The notes under the pieces were generated by a model. The model was not told where the DNA came from, did no database searches, and worked only from the letters and a program-made list of their open reading frames with translations. 64,000 nucleotides of DNA from Ypsolopha sequella. Taxonomy: Eukaryota; Arthropoda; Insecta; Lepidoptera; Ypsolophidae. The stretch covers positions 11,845,221-11,909,220 of the forward strand of contig OW203986.1 of assembly GCA_934047225.1 (NCBI GenBank), given 5' to 3'. Shown one piece after another: positions 44,801 through 54,200 of the stretch (the first letter of the stretch is position 1; the number at the start of each line of letters is the position of its first letter). The position numbers and the translations under genes were made by a program.

Positions 44801-45837
44801 AATACATAGTGTGAGGAAATAAAACAAATATAATCTTGTGAACTTTAAATTATAATTGGCTCAAAAGGACTGTATCCAGAGCCGTTAAACAGTGTAAAAA
44901 AAAGGATAACATTAATGGTACACAGGAAAGGCTGCAGGTCAGCCAACCATTGTAAATAAATTAAAAAAAAAAAAAAAAAAGCCCTAGGGCAAAATAATCG
45001 ACTTTCTGTTCGGTTTTGATGCATAAAAAGTGGGCCTTTACGAGCACTTGCATTGAAAATTATGTTATTAATTTGTTATCCTTCGTACAATTATTAAAAT
45101 TCCATTTTTTTTTCATTCATAGCTCTAAATGTAAGTTTACGAAAACACTATTTTATAAGTGTTATTTACAAACCATTATTATTATCGATACCGATATCAG
45201 ACGGATGAAGCTAGCAGCTTGCTCTCTTTAACCTTTGTACCTATAGTATAGGTACATACAATGATATTATTTATTGACATGTCGAGCCGACACGGTTTTC
45301 TTATGTTCACCTACATTTTATACATATTTGAGTGTCCATTATTTTGGTATCATTGCAAGCACCATTATTGCAAGTAATTAGACTAAATTATATATAAAAA
45401 TTATTACATACTTTAACTTCATTAGGTACAAACTCAGCTCAGTATAATTCTGCAACTGAGATAAACTGTAATATTTGATAGAGATGCTATAAATAACATA
45501 ACAAATAAAGTTCTAAAAATGGGTACTGTTTTTAATAAAAAATACTTTGAATTTAACCTTCAATAATTATTCAATAACAATGATGGTGAACTACCTACTT
45601 GTAGATAATTTCATATTAGTATTCATGTCACATCCAAAGTAGTGAAGCTGTCTATAGCATGTAAGCGCAAAATACAACACAAATTACTTTTCGCTTCTAA
45701 AGTCGAAATATGATTTCGATCATTGAATGCAATGTCGGCTATAATAGTACAGTTTGTAAAACCGTTCGAAAAAAAAAAACAAAGGTAACTTACACATGGC
45801 AAAGAGCTAGAGCTGCGATCAGGCACTTGAGAGCCAT
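23832..45837 (-). CDS. family 1 glycosyl hydrolase (beta-glucosidase / myrosinase-like), complete
   Basis: Hydrolyses beta-glycosides; secreted, probably into the gut lumen. Eight exons join in phase: 45794-45837, 42664-42755, 29813-30081, 27809-28213, 27292-27594, 26779-26913, 25221-25327 and 23832-24078, giving 1602 nt and 533 residues, normal for insect GH1. Exon 1 is a signal peptide (MALKCLIAALALCH). Then come FTFGVATASHQIEGAW, FSLSWSRILPTG, LFHWDLPQTL, the acid/base Glu in TFNEP, the nucleophile Glu in YITENG, and TLMDNFEWRAGFS, all in family order. The C-terminal 35 or so residues after PQDIRF are not conserved family sequence as far as I can tell. Substrate is not predictable; 'myrosinase' is only a common label for insect members. 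Both catalytic residues are intact, so it is probably active. Exon 2 uses the donor G|GTACGA, which gives WNVSGKSENVWD across the join. Confidence 0.95.
24318..24890 (-). repeat. reverse copy of the GGGCGAATAAAA / AGCGAAGCG repeat
   Basis: Same terminal and core blocks as 15892-16290, reversed. A copy of the TTTTAGTGCTGTCA inverted repeat (24472-24632) is inserted within it. It lies in the last GH1 intron. Confidence 0.5.
24905..25018. mobile_element. MITE with TGTCGATTCGG termini
   Basis: GGTGTCGATTCGGCGTAAC on the left is mirrored by CCCCGAATCGACAC on the right. A second copy with the same ends is at 57085-57236, where it sits 31 bp before a P450 exon. Confidence 0.6.
25510..25975 (+). pseudogene. 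LINE 3' fragment (reverse transcriptase C-terminus)
   Basis: The frame AVKVFNALPDDFKNI ... FKRKIHNWLLSHCFYSVKE is typical of the C-terminus of non-LTR retrotransposon polymerases in insects. It is followed by about 250 bp of untranslated sequence and a tail of GATTTGATTTGAT at about 25960. Truncated at the 5' end. Lies in a GH1 intron in the opposite orientation. Confidence 0.7.
26492..26508 (+). repeat. poly(C) tract
   Basis: A run of 17 cytosines in otherwise mixed sequence of the GH1 intron. Its length is prone to sequencing error. Confidence 0.8.
26779..26913 (-). CDS. GH1 exon with nucleophile glutamate
   Basis: 45 codons: VVPTGFANLLRWCK, PPIYITENGFSDHG, then LLDYGRIKYLN. The Glu in ITENG is the catalytic nucleophile of the family. 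Acceptor TTTCAG, donor GTGAGT. Confidence 0.93.
27809..28213 (-). CDS. GH1 exon with acid/base glutamate
   Basis: 135 codons, phase 0 at both ends. Opens with VTLFHWDLPQTLQDLGGW and contains KSWITFNEPYEIC, where the Glu of NEP is the proton donor. The open frame continues beyond AATCAGTTCAAG into the intron. The donor GTAACA at 27808 is the end that keeps frame with the next exon. Confidence 0.93.
28526..29606 (+). mobile_element. composite foldback element carrying LINE-like sequence and hammerhead-like motifs
   Basis: TGATATCTAGCTAGTT occurs at 28526-28541 and again at 29591-29606, a 16-bp target duplication. The arms (about 28590-28687 and 29488-29590) are inverted: CTCCTTGGTACTCGGTTCC is mirrored at the right, as is GTCGTTTACGACATCATCA. 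On the plus strand the right arm has CTGATGATG, stem GTCG/CGAC, and GAATCCGGTAGC. The left arm, read on the minus strand, has GAAACCGGTAGC with ATGATGATG. An inner hairpin (29398-29440 with 29456-29497) repeats the CAGGCACTG end. The middle carries an RT-like frame. Confidence 0.65.
28649..29110 (+). pseudogene. LINE polymerase C-terminal fragment inside the foldback
   Basis: The frame includes VLTVRQLYIHKICLNSHK and RVFRMPGSRTNTVFGSKFG, which resemble the stretch following the catalytic domain of insect non-LTR polymerases. There is no catalytic motif. It ends in TAA at 29108. The first 30 or so codons come from the foldback arm and are not native coding. Confidence 0.5.
30700..31080. repeat. 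dispersed repeat with GTGTCCC pairs
   Basis: GAGACATCGGGACACTAG and ACACGAGTGTCCCAATG form a hairpin, followed by CTTGATCTACGACCATCAAA and a CACGAAAA ... TTTTCGTG pair. The same order occurs at 47230-47400. Lies in GH1 intron 2. Confidence 0.45.
31271..31398 (-). repeat. half copy of the TTAAGGTTAAACGTC element
   Basis: Matches the right arm of 59922-60321, from CCTCACTAATACTGAAC to GACGTTTAACCTTAA, ending in TTAA at 31395-31398. The left arm is missing. Confidence 0.6.
31440..32720 (+). pseudogene. broken LINE reverse transcriptase
   Basis: Fragments in several frames follow the order of a non-LTR polymerase: NNNSCGPDGL near 31485, VHKKGST ... YRPILL at 31618, FLTPQQFGFRS, LTKAFDCVD near 31845, VPQGSVLGPLLF near 32005, AYLYADDTS near 32085, and a C-terminal KLQKIALRIIDGARYEE near 32530. 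The catalytic YADD is present, but frameshifts and stops separate the pieces, so it is dead. Opposite in orientation to the host GH1 intron. Confidence 0.85.
33300..33456. repeat. inverted repeat with GAGTTTGGCACTCGAT arms
   Basis: The left arm CCATGAGTTTGGCACTCGAT and right arm ATCGAGTGCCAAACTCATGG enclose about 100 bp. Related GGTAGCGTCAGCCGTCG sequence follows at about 33515 and again at 35229, suggesting a larger element spanning about 33.2-35.45 kb. Confidence 0.55.
34688..35191. mobile_element. 504-bp TIR element
   Basis: The ends CTGTCGGGTGACAGTT and GACTGTATTCTGACAG are loosely inverted. Inside them the repeat becomes near perfect: AAGTAACAAGATGTGACCAA, TGTAGAAAAAAAACTACATC, and AGGTTGCG on the facing side, about 90 bp in all. 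No transposase frame. Confidence 0.65.
35490..35874 (+). mobile_element. SINE/short LINE copy 1, with target duplication
   Basis: Flanked by ATGACATTACA at 35479-35489 and 35875-35885 (11-bp target duplication). The body starts AGGTGGTAGAGCTGATGCC, includes GGAGGCCCACCATGCC and GGGCAATTCTTCC, and ends in a GATGGATGG tail. One frame near the 3' end reads GKAYVQQWTN, reminiscent of RTE-type polymerase ends. The shared 5' point of all three copies argues for a full-length SINE. Confidence 0.75.
36345..36600 (-). mobile_element. tRNA-headed SINE
   Basis: On the minus strand it starts with a tRNA-like head: an A-box-like TAGCTCATGGGTAGA, then B-box-like GGTTCAAGCCC about 40 nt on. It continues into a body that includes GTTTCACCGA/TCGGTGAAAC sequence shared with 13390-13530. 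The tail includes a run of C/G at about 36352-36360. Confidence 0.6.
37600..37722 (+). repeat. LINE 3' tail fragment
   Basis: AT-rich stretch ending TATGCAAATAAAATAAATG then AATGAATGAA, the style of tail seen on insect CR1/L2-like LINEs. No coding remnant. Confidence 0.35.
37826..38191 (+). mobile_element. SINE/short LINE copy 2, with target duplication
   Basis: Flanked by TGTATTATAT at 37816-37825 and 38192-38201. The body matches copy 1 closely from AGGTGGTAGAGCTGATGCC to the GAATGGATGG tail. Confidence 0.8.
38483..39839. mobile_element. 1.36-kb TTAA-flanked element, GGTTTCGCAGC family
   Basis: TTAAGAGCGGTTTCGCAGC at 38483 and GCTGCGAAACCGCTCTTAA at 39839 are perfect inverted ends, and the match continues through GAAAAACCCGCC and CCAATTAATCGAAAC. 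This is the longest copy of the family. The short frames inside (38700-38966, 39453-39713) show no transposase motifs. It shares its right TTAA with the next element. Confidence 0.75.
39836..40211 (+). mobile_element. TTAA element, GGCGATA family subtype A, right end lost
   Basis: Starts TTAAGGCGATATG at the TTAA shared with the preceding element. Its body matches 219-850, including CATTATTTACTGAAGTAG, after which the sequence diverges. It lacks the nested insert found at 451-673. Confidence 0.65.
40425..40660 (+). repeat. half copy of the TTAAGGTTAAACGTC element
   Basis: TTAAGG at 40425, then AAACGTCAGTCGCTTA and on to CACAATTAGTCATGATCTTG and AGCATTTTAAGTG, equal to the left arm of 59922-60321. 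The right arm is absent. Confidence 0.6.
40665..40830 (+). repeat. right-end fragment of the GGTTTCGCAGC family
   Basis: ATGGAAACTTTGCGATG through CGATTAATTAGAAAAAGGCG and AACCAGCTGGGAAACC match the right half of 38483-39839. The TTAA-side end is diverged (GGTCTTAAC). Confidence 0.55.
41661..42293 (+). mobile_element. Penelope-like element 3' end in a foldback
   Basis: The arms 41661-41821 and 42133-42293 (161 bp each) are almost perfectly inverted. Between and into the right arm runs a frame with a Penelope-type C-terminus. Each arm contains, in the same sense as the adjacent coding end, CTTGATAATG, a CCG/CGG stem and GAAACGGTTGG (42201-42238 on plus). Terminal repeats that overlap the coding end, and inverted partial copies, are known features of Penelope-like elements. 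No target duplication was resolved. Confidence 0.7.
41828..42187 (+). pseudogene. Penelope-like polyprotein C-terminus
   Basis: Residues 8-35 of the frame (PRKIHEAIEISRNPNFNRDH, then GWQLAPSWKPVL) match my recollection of the end of the GIY-YIG endonuclease region of Penelope-like retroelements (RxIxEAIEI ... NxNRDxG). The reverse transcriptase and the start of the endonuclease are missing. The last 18 codons (an Ala/Ser-rich tail) are encoded by the right arm. A 5'-truncated remnant. Confidence 0.6.
43563..45062. repeat. 393-bp unit: two direct copies plus one inverted copy
   Basis: The unit CAATGCATGTGCTCGTAAAG ... AGCATAAACTACTATT occurs at 43563-43955 and 43956-44340 (period 393) and inverted at about 44712-45062. 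Each unit ends in its own hairpin (GGGCGTAAAAGCAATAAATT mirrored by AATTTATTGCTTTTCGCCC). The spacer 44341-44711 has no recognisable gene. Copies 2 and 3 could be the long terminal inverted repeats of one element. Confidence 0.75.
45794..45837 (-). CDS. GH1 exon 1, signal peptide
   Basis: ATG at 45837 codes MALKCLIAALALCH and ends phase 2 at GT|GTAAGT. The join with 42755 gives VASAQYTKFPEG, a likely signal-cleavage region. The 12.6-kb second intron (30082-42663) and 3-kb first intron separate it from the catalytic exons. Confidence 0.85.
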
Positions 45838-45978
45838 GGTCCGTGTTAGTCCGTCCCTTCTTCACGGCTCTCCGTCGATAACTGTTCCAAATTTTAAACT
45901 AAACATGGTGGATTTGTAGTTGATTGTCTTGTAACGGTACTCGAAGCCTATCTCAACTCGTTTAAGAGTATCCTGTTA

Positions 45979-45992
45979 AGATAAAGATAAGT
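45979..45992. promoter_or_regulatory. paired GATA sites upstream of GH1
   Basis: AAGATAAAGATAAG, two overlapping GATA-factor sites about 145 bp upstream of the GH1 start codon. GATA factors drive many insect midgut genes; that they act here is inference. Confidence 0.35.
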
Positions 45993-46242
45993 CATACCAC
46001 CTAAGTTTTATCGATTCGTGAAAAGTTGTTTGTTTTATAGTTTTTTGCTAGCATTACATTACATGGTGTTCCCTATTGATTGTGATGTAATCAAGTCGAT
46101 ATAAGCGGCTTCGTAAGCCTCATTCGTGTTACCAGTGTATGAAACAAACTGTGCAAAAATTAGAAGACTAAAAGGAAACAACCGCAACGTTTTAAAGTTG
46201 GTATATGATCAGTGATGATAAATCAATAAATTATAGTTGTCG

Positions 46243-49200
46243 TCATGTCTCGTCGAGTAGTCCTTGCATCACAAACAGGTAGTCGATGGAGGTAGCCAGC
46301 GAGTGAGCCAGCAGGACTCCTCGTGTCATCACGTCTCGCACCTTCAGCATGTCTACGAGGGTGCATGGACGGAAGGAGGCGCACAGAGCTCGTCGCAAGA
46401 TGGGCCCGGGTGCAAACCGCCCAGGGTCGTCCAGCCACCAGCTGGTCAACGGAAAAAGGAAAGAAATTAATAAATATCTAACCAGAAGTTTATATGTATT
46501 TTGCTTCCCTTACAAGTAAGTCAAGAGGAGGCCTTCCTTTTTTCAACAGTTTTTGAACGATTGTACTGAATGTACCACAGACGCAATCAATATAAAACTT
46601 ATATATATATTTTTTCAAACCTTTATCTTTACGTTGTAAGAAACATTACCTAATTGGAAAACTTTCGCTCGACAGATTTTATTTTTGAAAATAGTCTCTT
46701 TTTGAGTGTGTTTTTGGTTTTGCGTTTAATTTTTATGTGTCATATTTTACTATCAATACGAAAATCTCGTTTATTAACCAATGTAAGTTGAAAAATGACT
46801 TAAATGCAATATTGTAATTTTATTCGATTTTAATCTTAAAATTAGACTCGTTCTGAATCGTTTCGCGCGCATTTTGGCGCACGCGATTTTCAACTTTATG
46901 AACGTTAGTCTACGGGTTATAATTGCAAAGCCGCTCTGCCATTAAGGAAGGCCTTGTCTTAATAACACTTATATGCTTTTATCAGGACTCCAAGTTGGGG
47001 TGTCAGAGGTGTTTCCGAGTGTGGTCTGTGAAATACAAGTCACAGTCCACACTCGTACACCCACATCTCATCGAAGATTATTATGCCCTAGCGTGATGTA
47101 TAGATGATAGCTCTATCGCCGTATGTAATTTGTATAAGTAACTATTTTTATGCAGCCTTTAACCACGATTTTCACATTGAAAAAATCTTGGGTGTTATTT
47201 AAATATTTTGTAGAATAAATATATTGTGCAACTGAGGCATAATGAGAAACATTGGGACACGACTGCTTGTTTACGAAACGAATGAAGTGAGTTTTGTAAA
47301 AAACCTCACGAGTGTCCCAGTCCCAATAATAAGTCCAGTTGGAGACAATACTTTATCTACGACCATCAAAAATATCGTCTTCGCGTGACATAAATTTATA
47401 ATATTTTCAATTAACATTCCGACTGCTGCTGCTGATTGTTGTTCTGGTGATTAGTTATCCAGAGACGTTATAATAAATAAAATAAATAAATAAAAGAGAC
47501 TTTATTTGTCTTTACAAATGAAGGGTACGCGGGAAGAAAGATCATTGTCAGTTTTTTTTCAAAATTGAGTAAATAGTGCCATCTCCTAAAATGTCTCGAT
47601 AACAATGATTAGGCGTTGAAAAAAATAACACAGTCCGCAGAATATCGCTTTTAAAAATAAACCGGACTCAAGAAGCTTAAAAACCTAACTTAAAAAAAAG
47701 GTAACTAGTACAAAAACTAAAAAAAATTGTCTTTTAACTGTGAATATGGGCTGAGTAAGTTTGATTTTGAGAAAAAAAAATTGTTTTTACAATAATTAAC
47801 TGTGATTACAATAAGCCCACTAAGCAGAGTTCTAAAATAATAACCTAAGCAAGTTTTTTCTACTTATTTCAAATTTACCTTCTGTTGACTATGATCCCTC
47901 TTCCCGCTTACCCTTCAAATGTGCTAAGATACAAAATAGAAATGATACAAAAGTAAAGACAAAAAGGCCTAAGCTCGCCGAATTTCAGCTTAGCCTTGTA
48001 TTATAATAATATGATCAGTAACTACAAAAATTGGGCCAATCAAAGCGCAGAATCGCAATGTTATGTATAATGTTATATCATAACATCGGACAAATAATGT
48101 TGGTACTTATAAAACCGCTTTTGATATTGTAATTAATGTATTAATGTAGTATATATAATGTAGATAGAATATAATATAATAGAATATAGTTGATAACATA
48201 TATTATATTATCGGATTATTTGGCAAACGATCAACCTATATACACAATCTCACTTGACAACTAAATGAAAATATCACCAACCTGAGATAAAGGGATTCAA
48301 ATGTGAAGTAGGTGATAACGCAGACGAAGGCTGGATAGATGAGCGGCATGAGGGCGAAGAGGCAGAGCATGAGAGAGGCAATGAGCTTGATGAAGGTGGG
48401 AAAGGGAGCACCATACTGCCAGATGGAGTTGACATCTCTAGCATACTCGCGCACAATGATGCGCAGGCGATCCAGTCGTGATGCCGAACGAAGCTGTTGA
48501 AACAGAGGAGACTAGAGAAAGTTTTTTCGCCAACTGTAAATTAAACTTCAAACATTTAATGCAATTTATGTGTACTGTACAGGTGTTTCAGTTTTGAAGT
48601 ATTAAAGTAAATTGAGACCTAAAATAGTAGTTTTGACGTGTTTCGACGCTTCTAAGACGTATTCTATTATTTTCGTATTCTAAGACGCTAAAAACAACGA
48701 ATCTATTTTTTTGCCAGGGAGCCCTATTTTACTACTCCTGTACGGGGGTACCCTGAGGATGCGAGCGACTAAGAAAACGCACCCCACTTACGAGCTTCCT
48801 ATTCAGTCGTCATTTGGCGGAGTGTGGTGCCACATATGTGTATATCGCGAGAAGAAGCTTGCGCAGTCACGACGATAATAAAGATCTATATCGTATAATG
48901 ATGTCATCAGTGATGACTCATCGTAACATTTTCAATTTTAAAAAATTTCTGTAGATTTTAAACTGACTTCCCGATGAGCTATATATTTGTGCCTTTAAAT
49001 ATAGCTCAGAACTGGATGACAGTGCAATATTAACTCGCTCGTCTATCTGTGTGTTAGTTTGTCATCCATCAGGTGAAGAAAATCTGAAGTTTGCTACATG
49101 TCTCTGTGTCATACCTAACTCATAACGTAATCAAGATGTTTATTGTTAAATTTCACACACACAAAATTAAAAAGCATAAGCTGCCAGATTTTAAAAGAGT

Positions 49201-52200
49201 GACCTGGGTTTTTCGCTATAAAGCTGGCATATCCCGCTTTACCGCGCACTGGTTGTATAGAGCTAGCAATCAGCTCCTTGCAACAGGACCAAAGCTCTTA
49301 ATGATAGCAAATTGAGAAATACGTGTACTATGTTCCACTAATATATTTTTCAATAATATATTTTCTATCATTGTTAAAATGTTCCATCACGAAGTTACAA
49401 CATATACCATTAAAGTTCTTGATGTCATCGATGCCCAGAGCCTTCCTATCATTAAATAATTCAACCTTCTGGCTTTCTTATATGGGTGAGGGTACTTGAA
49501 TAAACGACCTGGCTTTCTTGCTATTATGTTTCATCAAGCCCTAAACCAAGGTGCATCAGTTATACTGTCTGTTTTCCGCAAGGGCGTCCATATGTCACGC
49601 TCCTTCAATCACTGTGTCCTCTGCAAAAGAATTCTTCTCAAACAACAGCTTATAAGATTCCATGATCGAATTAATGGGGGGAATAATTAATTCTAAATGA
49701 TTAGAATGTTAACATCCTTGAGGAATATGTTGACGTGACGTGAGGTTGACTTTACTCTACGGATGAAGAGGTTGTAGTTTTTCAGTGATGGCTCCAGGTT
49801 ACTGAGCTTATTTATCATCAAGCTTCTTGCTAACTTTAGCCGTAATTATAACGTCACGCTTTAGGACATTACGTTACATTAAATCATCTTGAATTAAAAA
49901 ATTAAGTTTCACCAAGTGCCGACAATCGCATGTGTAAATTTTGTTTACATTAAATCAACATGGCGACCGATTGATTAGTCCCTGTGTAGGAATCGACGAT
50001 GTGATCAACGCTTGCGTGATTTATGCTGGGTTGTCAGCGCCATCTATTTTCGTTTGCGCGAACTGAACTTCAATATAATGTAAAAAATATATGTGAAAAA
50101 TATTACAAAATAAAATTACATTACAGTAAGCCAGAGGATAGTTTATAACCAACTGTGCATAAGAATGCTAATGATTTTCATGGGAGAAATAAAACCACAA
50201 TGTGAACGTTAGCTGATTTTTTTATCGATAACGAAGCCTCTATTACCAGACTACATGGAGAATGTTTTACACGTATCCCATAACTGTATTTTTTTCAACA
50301 TATTGGTTGAATGGTTGGATCCTTCTCAAAGGAAAATTACCGAGGCAGGATCCGAACACAGGTCTCAAGACTGAGAGTTGCACTGTTGCGAGTCTGCATT
50401 TATACTCTAATGAAAATAAAAAATATTTTAAAACACTACTGCCATAATTTCAAAATGAACTTAGTAATGAAACACCCAGTGCAGTCGGGGGACATACAAA
50501 ATAACACGTATCCAATGTAATTGTTCATTTTGAAATTATGGCAGTGGTGTTTTTTAATATTTTTTTATTATTAATTTTTATTGAATACTTTTATACCCAG
50601 TACCAATCCGCGTGGCATAATAATTCTAATGACACCTCATTCTTTCAAATCGGTTAAACCGTTCAGAATATATGATGGAATAAAGAAAACTACATGAACC
50701 CTGAAAACAATACACTCCTTTTTTTTGGGGGCAGTCGTGTAATTAGTATAATCTATAAAAAATACATTTTTTTAGTTGCTAATTAAGAAAAAACGTGAGA
50801 AGGTCCGTTATGGTTGGCTTCCGTTGACATTACAATGTCACCATCAAAAAACCTTTAACCTAACCTAACCTGACCATAAAAAAGGTGAATAAACTTTCAA
50901 GGTGAATAAACTTTTAAGGTGAATAAATATGTGTTAAGGAGGAGGCAACAATATTTTAGTTTAATTGCTTTGATTGTTCGTTGAACAAGACCGCCCTCCG
51001 GCCAATTTTTGTTGGTTACACTTCAAGTGCTTCTCTTGGTAGATACAGTATGATAGATAATATCAAATCCCTCAAGGTGGGCGATCCCACTCAGCTTTAG
51101 GTGTTTCTGACGTCCTGATGGCTTTGATCTCAATGAAACTTTGCGCACATCTTTATACCTCCCACACCACACTCCGACCCATCATCACATCTTATACTGT
51201 GCTATCACTAATCAATAGGTGCAAGATAGCGAGATATTAAAAAAACGCCGAATTTGTGAAATGATTTCAGGTAAAAACTTTTTTTTCATGAAACGGTACC
51301 TGTTTATTTATAGAAAATTTTATAACCTTAGTCTTCTTTTCATGAACGACGTCTATATTTCTCTCTTCTTTATTTCTAGTAAAGATAAAAATTATACAAC
51401 TTGCTAATTTTTGCGTAAAAACGAACATTGCGTTCACGATATTCTAACAGCTGCAATGACGGTGTTTCATAAAATTTTGCTTCTTGAGCTGTATAGATAC
51501 ATAGTTAGATGTTAGATAAACTTATGAAAATAAGCTGTTGACTTTACATACAGTTTTTACCTTTTGTATGAATCTTAAGAAAAATCCAGGCGTAAAGGGG
51601 CCTCATAAGAAATCTCCTCGCTTACAGTGAAAACTGTATAAAAAATCGTTTCAGTCATCAAACCAAAATTTTATGGAAGCATAAATTCGCTTAAAAATTT
51701 ACTCCACCATTTATGTGCACATTGATGTGTACGAGTATAATGTTGATCAGTCGTGCGCTGCGCAGTGCGCCCTCCGCACTAGTGAGAGTAGTGAGCACAA
51801 CAAAATTATAACAAATCAAAATCACACACAACCTCCATGTCGTGGGGCCATAATCCTAGGAAGGGATGTACTTAGATATATTTCCATAAAATTTTAGTTC
51901 GATGGTTTCAGTGGGTCTCAGTTATAATAATTGATGTAGGTAGTACCTATGTCAATGTTCATACCTTTAAACTTTCGGCAGTCCGAAGTAGGTAGTAGTG
52001 GAAACTTCATGAAAATATGTTTTGGGTTTTTCTGGTTGTAAGCGAACGTAATACGTGTGCACAATGACATGAGACCCCGCAATGCCCCGCATTCCTTGTC
52101 CTACTTGCGATCGCTCATACTAGAGGATAATATATATTTACCTCCCGCTCGACAGGTCTCATGTTGTATAAAATGCGTAGTACAAATAGATAGACGCTTA

Positions 52201-52300
52201 TATGAGCCAAGATGAACCCTAAATGACTTACTTGCACCATGAAGAGTTTGTTAGCCCGGCGATACGGTCTCATATTGTGGTGGGGAATGGCTGGAGCCAT
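46243..52300 (-). CDS. unrecognised 189-residue membrane protein
   Basis: Three exons join in phase: 52142-52300, 48282-48493 and 46243-46441 (570 nt with stop). Splice sites are GAG|GTAAATA, CAACAG|CTT, CAG|GTTGGT and GACCAG|CTGG. The start ATG at 52300 has an in-frame TGA shortly upstream, so the protein looks complete. Residues 25-45 (LGFILAHISVYLFVLRILY) are a membrane segment. Residues 87-118 are one long hydrophobic stretch (LIASLMLCLFALMPLIYPAF and onward), long enough for a hairpin or two passes. An Arg-rich helix (SASRLDRLRIIVREYARD) lies between. The end has WWLDDPGRFAPG and a last weak hydrophobic part. No signal peptide and no family I know; it could be a chemoreceptor-like fragment or an ER-shaping protein, but neither is supported. 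Upstream neighbour of GH1 on the same strand, 406 bp from the GH1 start. Confidence 0.7.
46980..47110 (+). repeat. dispersed repeat related to the tRNA-headed SINE body
   Basis: GAGGTGTTTCCGAGTGTGG and ACACTCGTACACCCACATCTC match the GGTGTTCCGAGTGTG ... GGTACACCCGCG part of 36345-36600. Lies in the last intron of the 189-residue protein gene. Confidence 0.4.
47230..47400. repeat. second copy of the GTGTCCC-pair repeat
   Basis: GAGAAACATTGGGACACG and ACGAGTGTCCCAGTCCC, then ATCTACGACCATCAAA, in the same order as 30700-31080. Confidence 0.45.
48494..52141 (-). other. first intron of the 189-residue protein gene
   Basis: Contains a fragment (49872-49950) repeating the CATCTTGAATTAAAAA and GTTTCACCAAGTGCCGACAA sequences seen at the edge of the 20846-21138 foldback, a small foldback at about 50436-50550, and a short tandem of AAGGTGAATAAAC units at 50882-50930. 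No other gene is supported. Confidence 0.45.
50436..50550. repeat. short foldback
   Basis: CACTACTGCCATAATTTCAA at the left is mirrored by TTGAAATTATGGCAGTGGTG at the right around about 60 bp. Confidence 0.6.
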
Positions 52301-53997
52301 GTGTCGACCTCATTTTGCAGCACCTATCATTCAGAACTAACGTTCATATTACAGTAACGTGTTTTCAAAGTTTGTTTTATTTACATTTTGTTCAAGATTT
52401 ATATTTACAAAAATATGTTACACAATTTTTTGACAACTCCTATTCAGGAGCATGAATTGAACCTGTCACGCATTGACAATATAACCGGAAGTATATAATG
52501 AGGTCGGTATGCAATATCGATATTGATTTTACGTATAGAGCATTCAAACTTCTTCGCTTTAGCCTTCATTTATATATATTTTAGATTGCATAAGAATCTA
52601 AGAAGATCAAACAGAAACAAATTGCTTATTGCGCCACCGAGGTGCTCATCCTGGACCGCCGAATTTTTCCACCATACCAGCTGTCCACCGAATTTTGACG
52701 TGAATACGACAGACGATTTTAAATTTGCTTCCATAGTGGGACGCCATAGAATAGTAGTCCTTTTTCTTTGTGGGAGGCTATCCAGAAAATTGATGATAAC
52801 CAGCGATTTAAATTACAGAGATGGGCCCATATGTAGCAAATAATCTAAACATCCCGGAATTAATTCAATTCAATTTATTTATTGCGATAAATTACAGTTT
52901 CATTGGTGTTTCTAAAAATAGACAGTACAAGTTTAATTTTACCAATAGCGGCATAGCAATATTATAATAATAGCAATTATTATTATAAACTTAGTTAAAA
53001 TATACATAATTCTAATCCTACACATTAAAAATGAAAACAAAAGATTTTTTTTTTTAATAAATAAAAGATGTCGATAAAACTTAAAAAACCCAATAAATCA
53101 TAATTAAAAGATAATAATAACCTATTCACAATTTTGATAGAACTCATTTAGAGAATATGGACACATAAGCAACAAATATTGTTTTAAAGACTTTAGAAAC
53201 CGATCACCCGAGATCCGTTTAATGTGAAAAGGTAACTTATTATAAATGCAAATTGCCATTTGACTAGTGTTTCTACTGTAAGACGTGGTTCTACATGACT
53301 TTTTTTGGATGTCATACTTAAAACGTTCTTTTAGTCTACTGCACTTAACTTATTAAACTGGGTTTATTATATCCACTACACCATACATTAGGCGAGCAAA
53401 AAAAGGACGGGCCCATCCCGTTTTAGTCGCACCGGCAAGGATAAATTTGTCACGTTTCATGTGTAAGTACAACAAAATAACATAATAAAAAATAAACTGT
53501 AAATTATGCGTAGGTTAATAACCCGGCAAAGGCTTCCCGATCATACTCCTAAGTCCATGTTCTCAATGATGAATAATCCGCCATGCTACGTTCAATGTTG
53601 TGTACGCACAGATGCTTGCATTTGCGTAAAATGCACACCAGAAAAGCAGTTTTTGACACGTTATGGCGAGTGAAGACCCTTCTTTGTAATTTATTTAGTG
53701 AGGGCTCATGATAACAAAATCGTGGGATACAGTTTGGTGTTGCAGCTACAAATTTATCATCTACATCCAAAATTTAATTACACCACTCGATAGCTAAAAG
53801 AGCAAAGAATCCGAAGGACTTCTTAGAGTTCAAAAATGATTATGTAATGAAAAGTATGAAAATACTACCCGTTACGTACACGTATTCACGTAAACACACG
53901 GCAATGTCCACGACAAAGCCACCCGCCGATTTCCCGCCAAAAACATAAATGTAGAAAAGGGGCAGGGTCAGGACTAAGGCAGTGAAATAGAGAAAAA

Positions 53998-54200
53998 TGT
54001 ACAACGTTCTTCACTTGTTTTAAAAGAAAGTTTGTTAGGGTCCTTGCTACTAAATATGTAGAACTTGGCAAGTTTTCACAGGTAAAGTTAAGACTATATC
54101 ACACATGTAAATAATTGACAGTGAAAACTTGCCAAGTTCTAATATTCAGTAGCAAGGACCCTAAGAAACTTTTTTTTAAATTAAGTGAAGAATGTTATAC
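53998..54200. repeat. inverted repeat, about 80-bp arms
   Basis: AACTTGGCAAGTTTTCAC (54060-54077) is mirrored by GTGAAAACTTGCCAAGTT (54122-54139), and AGGGTCCTTGCTACT by AGTAGCAAGGACCCT, out to AAGTGAAGAATG. The open frames on both strands are consequences of this palindrome. Confidence 0.65.

Noticed and set aside
50850..50875. Telomere-like CCTAACCTAACC
   Set aside because: Only about two units; insect telomeric arrays are long, so this is chance.
52523..52843. Possible N-terminal P450 exon (LRRSNRNKLL ... APPR, then GRHRIVVLFLCG)
   Set aside because: The resemblance is vague, there is no clear donor in phase 0 to join the exon at 57268, and the Pro-rich hinge is not right.
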